Positions 8,181 through 17,878 of a stretch of DNA of 64,000 nt are shown one piece after another. A program made the translations under genes and the position numbers. The notes under the pieces were generated by a model. It was not told the DNA's origin, did no database searches, and saw only the letters and a list, made by a program, of their open reading frames with translations. Within the stretch, counting starts at the first letter, position 1. Each line of letters begins with the position of its first letter. This DNA comes from Mycolicibacterium litorale (lineage in GTDB: Bacteria; Actinomycetota; Actinomycetes; Mycobacteriales; Mycobacteriaceae), in assembly GCA_002007745.1 (NCBI GenBank), contig CP019882.1:3472001-3536000 (forward strand), read 5' to 3'.

Positions 8181-8657
8181 ATGCCAACCACTCCGTTGAC
8201 CAGGGATCTGACCATCCAGGAGGTATCGCGCCAGACCGGTCTGGCCGAGTCGGCGCTGCGGTACTACGAGCGCATCGGGCTCATCGACCCGGTCCCGCGC
8301 GACGCCAGCAGCGGTCACCGGCGCTATCCCCCACCCCTGGTGGCCGCCGTCGAATCGCTGAGCTGCCTGCGCAGCACCGGGATGAGCGTGCACGACATGC
8401 GCTCCTACGTGGCGAACCTCAGACGTGGCAACGACGACCAGGATGCCGCCGCCGACCAGCGACGGTTGTTCGCCGCGCACGCGCAACGTCTCGGCGAGGA
8501 CATCGAACGCCTGCGGCTGCGCCAGCGCTATGTGGCCGCCAAAGCGCAGATGTGGGCCGCGCGGGAGCGCGGCGACGCCGCCGCCGAGCAGGCGGTGATC
8601 CCGCACATCATCGAGCTGGGTGCGCAGCTGCTGTCCGCGGAGGCCACCCATGCCTGA
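8181..8657 (+). CDS. MerR-family transcriptional regulator
   Basis: 158 residues from ATG 8181. N-terminal winged helix with the family hallmark LTIQEVSRQTGLAESALRYY followed by ERIGLIDPVPRD and GHRRYP; then an alpha-helical coiled-coil dimerisation segment (about residues 85-135) rich in Arg, Glu and Ala. No C-terminal cysteine cluster is seen, so it is not a metal or SoxR-like iron-sulfur sensor; it resembles the group found beside NAD(P)-dependent reductases. It overlaps the next gene by 8 bp (8650-8657), so both are one transcription unit behind the 19-bp-spaced promoter. Confidence 0.88.
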   Translation: MPTTPLTRDLTIQEVSRQTGLAESALRYYERIGLIDPVPRDASSGHRRYPPPLVAAVESLSCLRSTGMSVHDMRSYVANLRRGNDDQDAAADQRRLFAAHAQRLGEDIERLRLRQRYVAAKAQMWAARERGDAAAEQAVIPHIIELGAQLLSAEATHA

Positions 8658-9678
8658 CACCCGTGTTCTGGTCACCGGCGGATCCGGGTTCGTCGCCGGT
8701 CATCTCATCCTGCGGCTGCTGGCCGACGGTTACCGCGTGCGCACGACGGTCCGGAACCTGAACCGGGAGAACCGATTACGCGAGACGCTGGGTGCCGCCG
8801 GCGCCGACACCGCCGGGCTGGAGGTGGTGGCGGCCGACCTGACCGCCGACGACGGGTGGGCACAGGCCGTGGCCGGATGCACCTACGTTCAGCACGTCGC
8901 GTCGCCGTTCCCGCCACGCCAACCCGACAACGAGGACGACGTCATCGTCCCGGCCCGCGAGGGCACCCTGCGGGTGTTGCGGGCTGCGCGCGAGGCCGGG
9001 GTGGTCCGGGTTGTGCTGACCTCGTCGTTCGCCGCCATCGGTTACAGCCCGAAACCCTCGGGTGCGCCGTTCGACGAGACCGACTGGACGGACACCGACA
9101 CCCCGGTGAGTCCGTACGTGAAGTCCAAGACGCTGGCCGAGCGGGCCGCGTGGGAGTTCGCAGCCCAGGCCGGCAGTCCGCAGCTGGCGGTGGTGAACCC
9201 GGTCGGCGTCTTCGGGCCGGCGCTCGGTGAGGACCTGTCGACCTCGGTACGCATCATCGACGGCCTGTTGCACGGACAACCTCCGGTGCTGCCCCGCGCA
9301 TCGTTCGCCGTCGTCGACGTGCGCGACGTCGCCGACCTGTTGATACGGGCGATGACCAGCCCACAGGCCGCCGGGCAGCGTTACCTGGCCGCGGCGGGTG
9401 CACCCGTGACTCTGCCCGAGATCGCCGCGGTGTTGCGGGCCCGGCTGGGCCCGGACGCCGCCGGGATACCGCGCCGCGAGGTACCGGACTGGCTGGTCCG
9501 CACCGCGGCCCGGCTGGTGCCCGCGCTTCGCGAACTGGCCGGTCTGCTCGGCCCGCCGAAGGCGGTCAGCAATGCCAAAGCCGTCACCGACCTGGACTGG
9601 CGACCCCGGTCGGCTGCCGACGCCGTCACCGCCACCGCCGAGAGCCTGCTGCGACTCAGCTCTGCTGCTGGCCGCTGA
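8650..9678 (+). CDS. NAD-dependent epimerase/dihydroflavonol-reductase-like protein
   Basis: 342 residues from ATG 8650, overlapping the MerR stop. Extended SDR: TGGSGFVAGHLILRLL nucleotide loop, HVASPFPP, Ser in VVLTSSFAAIG, and Tyr-x-x-x-Lys in SPYVKSKTLAERAAWEF, the layout of the dihydroflavonol/aldehyde reductase group. It likely reduces a carbonyl compound with NAD(P)H. Linked to and presumably induced by the MerR protein. Its last 23 bp overlap the convergent metallopeptidase gene. Confidence 0.88.
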   Translation: MPDTRVLVTGGSGFVAGHLILRLLADGYRVRTTVRNLNRENRLRETLGAAGADTAGLEVVAADLTADDGWAQAVAGCTYVQHVASPFPPRQPDNEDDVIVPAREGTLRVLRAAREAGVVRVVLTSSFAAIGYSPKPSGAPFDETDWTDTDTPVSPYVKSKTLAERAAWEFAAQAGSPQLAVVNPVGVFGPALGEDLSTSVRIIDGLLHGQPPVLPRASFAVVDVRDVADLLIRAMTSPQAAGQRYLAAAGAPVTLPEIAAVLRARLGPDAAGIPRREVPDWLVRTAARLVPALRELAGLLGPPKAVSNAKAVTDLDWRPRSAADAVTATAESLLRLSSAAGR

Positions 9679-10726
9679 CCGCCGCGTCGAGTTTGGCCGG
9701 GGACGAGGTGACCTCGTCGATGACGGTGTGGATGAAACGCATCTTCTCCAGCACCGGCACCGGCAGGACGAACGGATACAGGTCGTCCTTGCCCATTGAC
9801 CGGTTCACCATGTTCAGCTCCCAGGCCAGCGGCAGCCACATCTCGAGAATGTTGTCGAACCCACTGGGCCCCAGCACTCGTCGCTCATAGGTGGCATTGG
9901 CCGGGGCGATGCCGAACGCGGCAGCGGTGTCCAGGGTGTCGCGGATGTGCAGGTAGTGCGCGAAGGTCTCGGCCCAATCCTCGGCCGGATGCATGGTGGC
10001 GTAGGAGGAGACGTAGTTCTCCTCCCAGCCCGACGGGGGACCCTCGCTGTAGTGCCGGTCCAGCGCGGCCTGATAGTCCGCGTCCGGATCGCCGAACAGC
10101 TCGTTGAACCGCTCCAGGTAGGCCGGCGCCGTGCTGACCAGCCGATAGAAGTAGTAGTGGCCGATCTCGTGGCGGAAATGGCCCAGCAGCGTGCGGTACG
10201 GCTCGTCCATCGAGGTGCGCAACTGCTCGCGGTGCACATCGTCGCCCTCGGCGAGATCCAGTGTGATCACCCCGTTGTCATGCCCGGTGAACACCTTCTC
10301 CTTGGCACTGGACAACAGGTCGAACGCCAGCCCGTACTCCGGGTCCTCGTCGCGGCCGACAATCGGCAGCTTGAGTTCGTGCAGCTCGGCGATGAGGCGC
10401 CGCTTGGCCCGCTCGGCGAGCGCGAAGGCGGCCAACGCGGTGGTGTCCTCGTCGTTGGGCCGGGTGCGAGTCAGCCGGCAGGACACACACAGCTGGCGAA
10501 TCGGCTGCACACGCACCAGCCAATTGCATTCAGCCAAATGGAGATTGGCGCACAACTGGAACTCGGCAGCATCGACGGCGCCGCCGTGCTCGCTTTCCTC
10601 ACCGGAGGCGATGACCAGAAATGCCATGTCGTCCAACGAGAATCCCACCGAGCTGCCACAGGACAGGCACACTGAGTTCTCGAACGCCAGATGCTGGCCG
10701 CAGTTGGGGCAGATGAAGTCACGCAT
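9656..10726 (-). CDS. Zinc-ribbon zinc-binding metallopeptidase (Rv2568c-like)
   Basis: 356 residues from ATG 10726; this start overlaps the stop of the transglutaminase frame by 8 nt (10719-10726), indicating translational coupling. N-terminus: a zinc ribbon with CPNCG (residues 5-9) and CLSCG (about 21-25), and two more cysteine pairs further on. Around residue 185 comes HFRHEIGHYYFYRL, a HExxH zinc-protease motif, followed by DWAETFAHYLHIRDT, likely supplying the third ligand; this is the layout of the putative zinc-binding metallopeptidase family (PF15887-like). It is the last gene of the ATP-grasp/alpha-E/transglutaminase operon, so a role in trimming the product or its target is a reasonable inference. 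Confidence 0.86.
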   Translation of the reverse strand: MRDFICPNCGQHLAFENSVCLSCGSSVGFSLDDMAFLVIASGEESEHGGAVDAAEFQLCANLHLAECNWLVRVQPIRQLCVSCRLTRTRPNDEDTTALAAFALAERAKRRLIAELHELKLPIVGRDEDPEYGLAFDLLSSAKEKVFTGHDNGVITLDLAEGDDVHREQLRTSMDEPYRTLLGHFRHEIGHYYFYRLVSTAPAYLERFNELFGDPDADYQAALDRHYSEGPPSGWEENYVSSYATMHPAEDWAETFAHYLHIRDTLDTAAAFGIAPANATYERRVLGPSGFDNILEMWLPLAWELNMVNRSMGKDDLYPFVLPVPVLEKMRFIHTVIDEVTSSPAKLDAAVSGQQQS

Positions 10727-13700
10727 GCAGCACACTGCCCTGGGCCGGAAGCGGCGCGACGTCCACCGAGACGTCGATGACGCTGCGCTCGGAGTCGGTG
10801 TAGATGATGCCCCGCAGCGGCGGCACATCGGCGTAGTCGCGGCCCCAGCCGACGACTATGTAACGCTCGTCGACCAGTTGGTCGTTGGTGGGATCCAAAC
10901 CGAGCCACCGGTCTTGCGGTGTCCAGACGGCGGCCCAGGCATGGGTCGCATCGACGCCGAACATTCGTTCCTTTCCCGGCGGCGGGTCAGTGGCAAGGTA
11001 TCCCGACACATAACTCGCCGCCAATCCGTTGGCACGCAGGCAGGCGATCGCCAGCCTGGCGAAGTCCTGGCATACCCCTTCTCGTGCGATCAAAACCTGG
11101 CTCACCTGTGTCGAGACCGTCGTCGAACCTGAACGGTAGGTGAAGTCGGAAAAGATCCGTGCGTTCAAGTCGCGAAGCACCTCGACCAGTGGGCGGCCCG
11201 GCTGGAAGCTCGGTGCGGCATACTCGCGCACCGCGTCGGAAATCTCCGGCGGCCGCAGGTCCAGGGCGAACTCGGATGCCAATACCCCGTCGAGCCCGCT
11301 CGGCCGGGCGGCCTCCCACGGGCCCAGCGCCGGTCCTGCGCCGTAGAGCTCGGCCGGTGGAGGATCCACCTCGACGACCGAGCTGCTGGTCACCGACAGC
11401 GCCCGGTGCCGTTCGGTGATGTGGAAATAGGAGCTGATGTTGCCGTAGACATCCCGGCTGGTCGACCGGTCGGCGGGGTGCGGGTCGATCTCGAGTTGGT
11501 GGCTCAGGCAGCGCTGCCCGGCGCTGTCGCGGGGAGTCAGGTGACCGCGACCGTATGAACTGGTCACCACATCGGAGTAGCGGTACTCCGTGCGATGGGT
11601 GATGCGGTAGGCCCTGGTCATGCGGGATCCGCCTGCGCGTCTCGCCCGGTACTCACGGCACCACCCGGCGCTGGTCGGGACCCACAACGGCTGCATGCCA
11701 CCCGGCAGCGACAGCTGGGTCTGGGTGATCACCTCGGAGAGATCCCGCAATGCGCTGTGCACGCCGTCCAGCAGCCCGTCGAGGTTCACCCGGCGGCCGT
11801 CGTCGTCGACTTCTTCGAGGTCGGCGGGGTCCAGTCGGCGCAGCCGGGTGGAGATTTCGTCGACCAGCCGCTCCGGGCGCGACGAACCCGAGGCGCCGGG
11901 CAGCGCACGCAGGTTCGACCGCATGCGTTCGAGCTGATAGACCAACGATCTCGGGTTCTCCCCGTCGAACAGCACGAGGTCGGCCACAGCCGCCACACTA
12001 ACCTTGCCCAGGTTGCGTCGACGGTAGATCACCGCAGACTCACAGACCACCAGAGCGGAATCGGTGATGGTCTGCTCGGCGCCCGGGCTGCGCTCGGTGG
12101 TCAGCGTGGCGCGCAGCAGTGCGGTCAGGCCAAGTCCGCGCTCGATGCGTTTGCCGATGTCCATCATCGTCCAGCCGGCGTCGTGCACCATCGACTCGGC
12201 GGCCACCCCGGACAGTGCCAACATGCCGGCCAGGGTCTGTTGCTGAGCGACCGCCAGCGCGGTGTCGTCGGTGATCCGCGACCCCGGCTCCGGGCTGGGC
12301 GATGCGGCCGCCTGCTCGGCGAGCGCGCGCTCGACAGCACCGAGCACCATCCAGGTGTCGTTGGACATCTGATCGCGCACCGACCGGGCGGAAAGGCCGA
12401 GCCGTTCCACCGACTGGGCCAACGATCCCGGCCGCTGCCGGTCCACGGTCAGGGCCCACAGGGTGCGCTGAGCGGCGCTGACCGCGTCGGCGTAGGACCC
12501 TGCGGCCGCGGCGTCGGTCCCCGTCACCGCGCCCAGCGCGGACAGCAAGACCGGCACACACTCGCTGCCCTCCATGTCCTGCCGGTAGCGGTATTCGTGG
12601 TAGCGCTCGCGGGTCACGATCAGCAGGCGGGCCAGGTTCTCGGCGCGCTCGCCGTAACGGCCCATCCAGAACAGGTCCGACAGCACGCGCGGCGAGCTGA
12701 TGAAACGCGTGCCACTAGGCAGTTCCACCGACGGGACGGTCAGCGTCTCGGCCTGGGTCCGGGTCGGCGGACGGACCCAGACATCCTTGGCGGCAAGCGT
12801 TTTCAGCTTGTATGCGGCATTTCCCTGGGCCAGCACGTAGCCGAGCCCGCCGATCATGGGGGCGTACCCACCGCGCTGGGACACGGTGAACAACCGCATA
12901 CCCACATTGGCCGCCGACAGCCGGCCCGGGTAGTAGTCGGTGGGGGCAGAGGAGAACTGGGGCAGCTCCTGTCCCACCCACTGCCAGGGCTCGGCCTCGA
13001 TCCGGGCGGCGAGTTCGTCGCGCTGTGCCGACGACAGTGCCGGCCCGACGATCGTGGCGCCGCCGACTGCCGACTTGATCAGCAGTGTGCTGAGCCGGGC
13101 CAGCAAGTGCGACCGCTCCGCCTGCAGTCCGCCCCAGTACCACTGGGGAGTCGCCAACAGCGGCTCCTCCCCCAGCAGCAACTGACTAATTTGTGGCAGA
13201 AAGCGTTGCAGCCCTGGGCTTTCCAAAATTCCTGCACCCAGGGTGTTGACCACGGTCACCGCACCCCTGCGCTGTACCTCGACCAGGCCGACGACACCCA
13301 GCCGGGAGTCCGGTCGCAGATCGAGCGGGTCGGCGTATTCGGCGTCGACCCGGCGCAGCACCACGTCGACCCGCTTCAGGATGCCCAGCGACCGCATCCA
13401 CAGCTTGCCGTCGCGCACCACCAGATCGGCGCTCTCCACCAGCGGGAAACCCAACACCGACGCCAGGTATGCCTGGTCGAAGGCCGTCTCGGAGTGGATG
13501 CCGGGACTGAGCACCACCACCACCGGATCCTCGGCGGCCTCCGGTGCCGCCTCGATCAGTGCCAGGCGCAGCGCTTGCGCGAACGGCGACGCCGGGCGCG
13601 GGCCGATGCGCTCGTAGACGTCGGGCACCGCGTGAGCAACGACCCTGCGGTCGGCCAGCGCGTAGCCGGCACCGGAGGGCGCCTGGGTCCAGTCGGCGTT

Positions 13701-14324
13701 CACCAGGAAGTCGCCGCCGGCAGCCCGGCTGACGTCGCAGCCGTGCATGAACAGTTGGTGGCGGCCGGGGTTCTCGATCCCACGGGCGGCCCTGATGTAT
13801 CCGGGATGACCGAACAGCAGCGCGGGAGGCAGGATGCCGCTCGTGATCGCCCGACGTTGTCCGTACAGGTCGGTCAGGACCGCGTCGAGCAGCCGGGACC
13901 GTTGTAGCACAGCGGCTTCCAGCTTCTCCCAGTCGGCGGCCGACAACACCAGCGGTATCCCGTCGAGATTCCACGGGCCGGGCATCGCGATGCCCTCGCC
14001 GTTGGTGACGACTTCACCGTGCCGGTCGATCTCGATGTAGGTGATGCCGTCGTTGTCGACCAGTCCGCGCACCACCGTGCGCAGCCGCTGCAAACCGGCG
14101 CGGCCGCGCTCACCAATGAGATCGCCGAGCTCCTGCCAGGAGGTACGAATGGCGCCGGTGGCGTCGACGAACTCGTCGTATCCGGTGCCGCCAAACGATC
14201 CCGAAGCGCCACCACGCAGGTCGAACAGGGTCTCCTGGGCGCGAGCGGCCCGGTAGCCGGCGAGCAGACGGTCCGGGTCATGGCCGGGCGGCCCGAGGTC
14301 AGAACCGGCAGCCGACAGCGACAA
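10719..14324 (-). CDS. Circularly permuted ATP-grasp + alpha-E + transglutaminase in a single reading frame
   Basis: One uninterrupted frame of 1,201 residues. Start TTG 14324, chosen because AGGAGG (14332-14337) precedes it at 7 nt. Residues about 80-500 are the circularly permuted ATP-grasp (COG2308 type; e.g. ITYIEIDRHGEVVTNGEG, ALLIEAAP-like block, ILKRVDVVLRRVDAEY). From about 545 follows the helical alpha-E domain (SDLFWMGRYGERAENLARLL). From residue 902 (internal ATG at 11621) follows a complete transglutaminase with the Cys-His-Asp triad in REGVCQDFARLA, DATHAWAAVW and GLDPTND. In M. tuberculosis, from memory, the first two domains form Rv2567 (884 aa) and the last is a separate gene, Rv2569c. 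The transglutaminase could also be translated alone from 11621 (300 aa). ATP-grasp/alpha-E proteins are predicted peptide-bond-forming enzymes. Confidence 0.85.
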   Translation of the reverse strand: MSLSAAGSDLGPPGHDPDRLLAGYRAARAQETLFDLRGGASGSFGGTGYDEFVDATGAIRTSWQELGDLIGERGRAGLQRLRTVVRGLVDNDGITYIEIDRHGEVVTNGEGIAMPGPWNLDGIPLVLSAADWEKLEAAVLQRSRLLDAVLTDLYGQRRAITSGILPPALLFGHPGYIRAARGIENPGRHQLFMHGCDVSRAAGGDFLVNADWTQAPSGAGYALADRRVVAHAVPDVYERIGPRPASPFAQALRLALIEAAPEAAEDPVVVVLSPGIHSETAFDQAYLASVLGFPLVESADLVVRDGKLWMRSLGILKRVDVVLRRVDAEYADPLDLRPDSRLGVVGLVEVQRRGAVTVVNTLGAGILESPGLQRFLPQISQLLLGEEPLLATPQWYWGGLQAERSHLLARLSTLLIKSAVGGATIVGPALSSAQRDELAARIEAEPWQWVGQELPQFSSAPTDYYPGRLSAANVGMRLFTVSQRGGYAPMIGGLGYVLAQGNAAYKLKTLAAKDVWVRPPTRTQAETLTVPSVELPSGTRFISSPRVLSDLFWMGRYGERAENLARLLIVTRERYHEYRYRQDMEGSECVPVLLSALGAVTGTDAAAAGSYADAVSAAQRTLWALTVDRQRPGSLAQSVERLGLSARSVRDQMSNDTWMVLGAVERALAEQAAASPSPEPGSRITDDTALAVAQQQTLAGMLALSGVAAESMVHDAGWTMMDIGKRIERGLGLTALLRATLTTERSPGAEQTITDSALVVCESAVIYRRRNLGKVSVAAVADLVLFDGENPRSLVYQLERMRSNLRALPGASGSSRPERLVDEISTRLRRLDPADLEEVDDDGRRVNLDGLLDGVHSALRDLSEVITQTQLSLPGGMQPLWVPTSAGWCREYRARRAGGSRMTRAYRITHRTEYRYSDVVTSSYGRGHLTPRDSAGQRCLSHQLEIDPHPADRSTSRDVYGNISSYFHITERHRALSVTSSSVVEVDPPPAELYGAGPALGPWEAARPSGLDGVLASEFALDLRPPEISDAVREYAAPSFQPGRPLVEVLRDLNARIFSDFTYRSGSTTVSTQVSQVLIAREGVCQDFARLAIACLRANGLAASYVSGYLATDPPPGKERMFGVDATHAWAAVWTPQDRWLGLDPTNDQLVDERYIVVGWGRDYADVPPLRGIIYTDSERSVIDVSVDVAPLPAQGSVLHA

Positions 14325-14402
14325 CGGGCTACCTCCTGACTGAAGAACTCCTGCAAACCTACGAGAACGGCCCGCCCCGACCGCATTCGGGTCGGCGACC
14401 CA

Positions 14403-17400
14403 TCAGTTTTGCAGCACGGTACGCACCCGGCGCATATCGAGGATCCCCGGCGCACCGACATCGGTTGACTGCCGGGCCTGTTTCTCCCGGATGTCGGCGA
14501 TGTCGACCTTGCCCGGCGTGAAGCCGACGGCCTCGAAGCGCCTGCCGCGGCGGGACTCGGCTTCCACGGCGTTCACCGGCGGGGTGTCATAGGCGCGGCC
14601 ACCGGGATGCGAGACGTGGTAGGTGCAGCCGCCGCGGGAGTGGCCGGTGGCCACGTCGACCAGCTCGAAGCGCAGCGGACTGTCGACGGTGATGGTGGGA
14701 TGCAGAGCGCTGGGCGGCTGCCAGGCGCGGTAGCGCACCCCGCCGACTTGGACGTCGGGATTGTCGGTGGCCAGCATCGGGATCGGGTAACCGTTGCAGG
14801 TGACAATGTGGCGTTGCCGATCGCTGCCGATGGTGCGGACCTGGATGCGCTCGACCGAGGAGTCGACATAGCGCGCGGTGCCCGTGCCGGTGGACTCCTC
14901 ACCGAGGGTGTTCCACGGTTCGATGGCACCGCGCAACTCGATCTCGACATGGTCGAACACCGCGGTCCCGATCCGCGGAAAGCGAAACTCGGTGAACGGG
15001 TCCAGCCAGCTGGTGTCGAAGTTGACGTCATGCGCGCGAAGATCGGCGCAAACATCGGCGATGTCATGAATGATGAAGTGCGGCAACAGATATCGGCCGT
15101 GCAGGTTGAGCCCGTGGCGGATCAACGGGGCGCGCAACGGCTCGTCCCAGAACCGGGCCACCAGCGCACGCACCAACAGCGACTGGACCATCGCCATCTG
15201 GAAGTGCGGCGGCATCTCGAAGCCGCGAAGTTCGAGGATGCCCAGTCGGCCGCGCGGGCTGTCCGGGCTGTAGAGCTTGTCGATGCAGAACTCGGCACGG
15301 TGGGTGTTGCCGGTGATGTCGGTGAGCAGGTGACGCAGGGCCCGGTCGGTGACCCACGGAGCGACGCTTGCGGAGCGACCCTGAGCGGGAGCGACGCTTG
15401 CGGAGCGACCCTGTCCGGGCTGGGGGGCGCCGGCGGCGGTCAGCCGAGCGATCTCGGCGAAGGCGATCTCCAGTTCGTAGAGCGCCTCGGAGCGACCCTC
15501 GTCGACGCGGGGGGCCTGTGACGTGGTGCCGATGAACCGCCCCGAGAACAGGTAGGACAGCGCCGGGTGGCGCTGCCAGTAGGTCAGCAGCGACACCAGC
15601 AGGTCGGGCCTGCGCAGCAGCGGCGAATCGGCCGGGGTGAGCCCGCCCAGGGTGATGTGGTTCCCCCGCCGGTACCGCCGTGGGTGCCGTCGAAGTCGAA
15701 TTGCTCTGTAGAGAGTCGAGCCAGCCGGGCCTGCTCGTAGAGCGTCGCAAGCTGGTCGCGTTGTTCGGCGAAGCTCGCGGTCGGCGCCACGTTGACCTCG
15801 ATGACACCGGGGTCGGGCGTGATCGACATCGACTCGAGCCGGGCGTCGGACGGTGGCCCGTAGCCCTCCACCACCACCGCGCATCCGACCTTCGCCGCGG
15901 CGCCCTCCACCCGGGCGATCAGGTCCACGAAGTGTTCCAGCGCCTCGGTGGGCGGCATGAAGACATACAGGACGCCGTCGCGCACCTCGGCCACCATGGC
16001 GGTGGTGGGCGCCGATTCGGCGTCCTCCAGGACGGCCTCCGCAGTCTCCTGGCCGACGGGCAGCGGGGCGAACCCGCTGACCAGCGGGTCAGCCCGGAAC
16101 GAGGTGCGGGGGGCCTGCCAGCTGATGGAATTGAGCGGGAGCCGAAGCCCGGCCGGTGAATCACCCTCCAGCAGCACGATGCGGCCGCGGCGCAGCTGCC
16201 AGTCCGCACTGGCCCACCCGGAGTCGTCGTCACGCCGATGCACCGGGAGCACGTAGGCCGCCGGTTCGACGACCGACTCCTCCAGCCGTGCCAGCAGGGC
16301 CGCGCGGGCCGCCGGACTGTCGGCCGCCAGGTCCTCGTCGGCTTGGACCGGCTCACCGGCAGGCATCCGCACCGCGTTGGCCAATCGGCTCAGCGGATCT
16401 TCATAGGCGGGCCGGACCTGGGTCGCCGGCAGCGCCAGGCTGTCGGCGATCACCGCCAGGAGTTGCTGCGCGGCTTCGGGTGCCACCTCGCCGCGCTCGG
16501 CGGCCCACGGGTCGGCCAACAGGGTCTCGTCGTTCCACAGCGGCTGGCCGTCGCGGCGCCAGTAGAGCCCGATCTGCCAGCGGGGCAACGGTTCTCCCGG
16601 ATACCACTTGCCCTGGCTGCGTTGTACCAGGCCACCGGGCGCCCAGACCGCCTTGAGCCGCGCGGCCAGTGCTGAGGCCCGTTCCCGTTTGTGGGGGCCG
16701 TCGGCGGCGGTGGTCCATTCCTCGTCGACCTGGTTGTCCAGCGAGACGAAGGTCGGTTCGCCGCCGATGGTCAGTCGCACGTCGCCCTCGGCGAGCCGCC
16801 GGTCGATCCGTGCCCCCAAATCGTTGATCGCCGCCCACGCCGAGTCGGTGTACGGCAGCGTCACCCGCGGGTCTTCGTGGACCCGGGTGACGGTGTTGGA
16901 GAACTCCAGCGTCGTCTCGGCGAGGCCGGTGGACCCCGTGATCGGCGCGGCCGACGACGGGTGCGGGGTGGCCGCCAGTGGGATGTGACCCTCCCCGGCG
17001 AACAGGCCCGAGGTCGGATCCAGCCCGATCCAACCCGCACCGGGGATGTACACCTCAGTCCACGCGTGCAGATCGGTGAAGTCGGCGGCCGGACCCGACG
17101 GGCCGTCGAGGGCCTCGACATCGGACGTGAGCTGGACCAGATAGCCCGAGACGAATCGCGCGGCCAGGCCGAGCTGACGCAGGATGGACACCAGCAACCA
17201 GGCAGAGTCGCGGCAGGAGCCGATGCCGGTCCGCAGCGTGAAATCCGGGGTCTGCACACCGGGCTCCATCCGCAGGCTGTAGCCGACGTCGCCGTTGACC
17301 GCACGGTTGAGGGCCACCAAGAAGTCGATGGTCCGCGTCCCGGGCGCCACGACGAAGTCGCGCACCCAGGCGCCGACGAGCTCGCCGGGGCCGGAGCCCT

Positions 17401-17776
17401 CCTCGGCCTCGTCGACGGGCCGCAGGTACGGCTCGAGGTCTTCCTTGAGCGCCTTGGGGTAGCTGAACGGGAATGTCTCGGCGTAGTCCTCGATGAAGAA
17501 GTCGAACGGGTTGATCACCTTGAGGTCGGCGATCAAGCCGACCTTGATGGTCAGCTGGCGGGTGCGATTGGGAAAGACCAGCCGCGCCAGGAAGTTGCCG
17601 AACGCGTCCTGCTGCCAGTTGACGAAGTGGTCGGCGGGCTCGACCTCCAGCGAGTAAGCCTCGATGGGCGTACGCGAATGCGGTGCCGGGCGGAGCCGGA
17701 CAACATGCGGATGCACCTCCACCAGCCGGTCGAAGGTGTAGCTGGTGCGGTGCTCCAGCGCCACTTTGATACCCAT
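14403..17776 (-). CDS. Transglutaminase-like + DUF2126 protein (Rv2566-like), frameshifted at 15663-15667
   Basis: Starts at ATG 17776 (MGIKVALEHRTSYTFDR). Residues 1-300 are a transglutaminase-like protease fold with Cys in GIGSCRDSAWLL, His in FTDLHAWTEVY and Asp in GLDPTSGLFAG; after that comes the long DUF2126 domain (LTIGGEPTFVSLDNQVDEEW, GNTHRAEFCIDKLYSPD, RFGFEMPPH-like block). The frame breaks at a C5 run (15663-15667): adding one base turns FDGTHGGTGGG smoothly into NHITLGGLTPADSPLL, giving one protein of about 1,124 residues (Rv2566, from memory, is 1,140). First gene of the operon; 78 bp separate it from the ATP-grasp gene. The break is probably a sequencing error. Confidence 0.85.
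15358..15417. repeat. 2 x 30-bp tandem duplication inside the DUF2126 coding region
   Basis: Two units, 15358-15387 and 15388-15417, differing at three bases at the end of the unit. They keep the frame and encode two copies of a ten-residue block QGRSASVAPx just before WVTDRALRHLL. The insertion lies in a linker ahead of the conserved GNTHRAEFCIDKL block, so it should be tolerated. Confidence 0.9.
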
Positions 17777-17878
17777 AGGGCGCAATCCCATCACATGGCT
17801 TGCGGACGTGCAGGCCGCACGGCCGGGCGGGCGGTAATCGACGGGGGCGGGGCCGTCGCGATCGGCGAACCGTCACCC

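Noticed and set aside
11595..13907. 770-codon plus-strand frame opposite the ATP-grasp gene
   Set aside because: Low-complexity Arg/His/Gln/Gly composition; the minus strand carries recognised catalytic domains.
14325..14402. Promoter between the DUF2126 and ATP-grasp genes
   Set aside because: The 78-bp gap has a good ribosome site but no recognisable -10/-35 pair; co-transcription is simpler.
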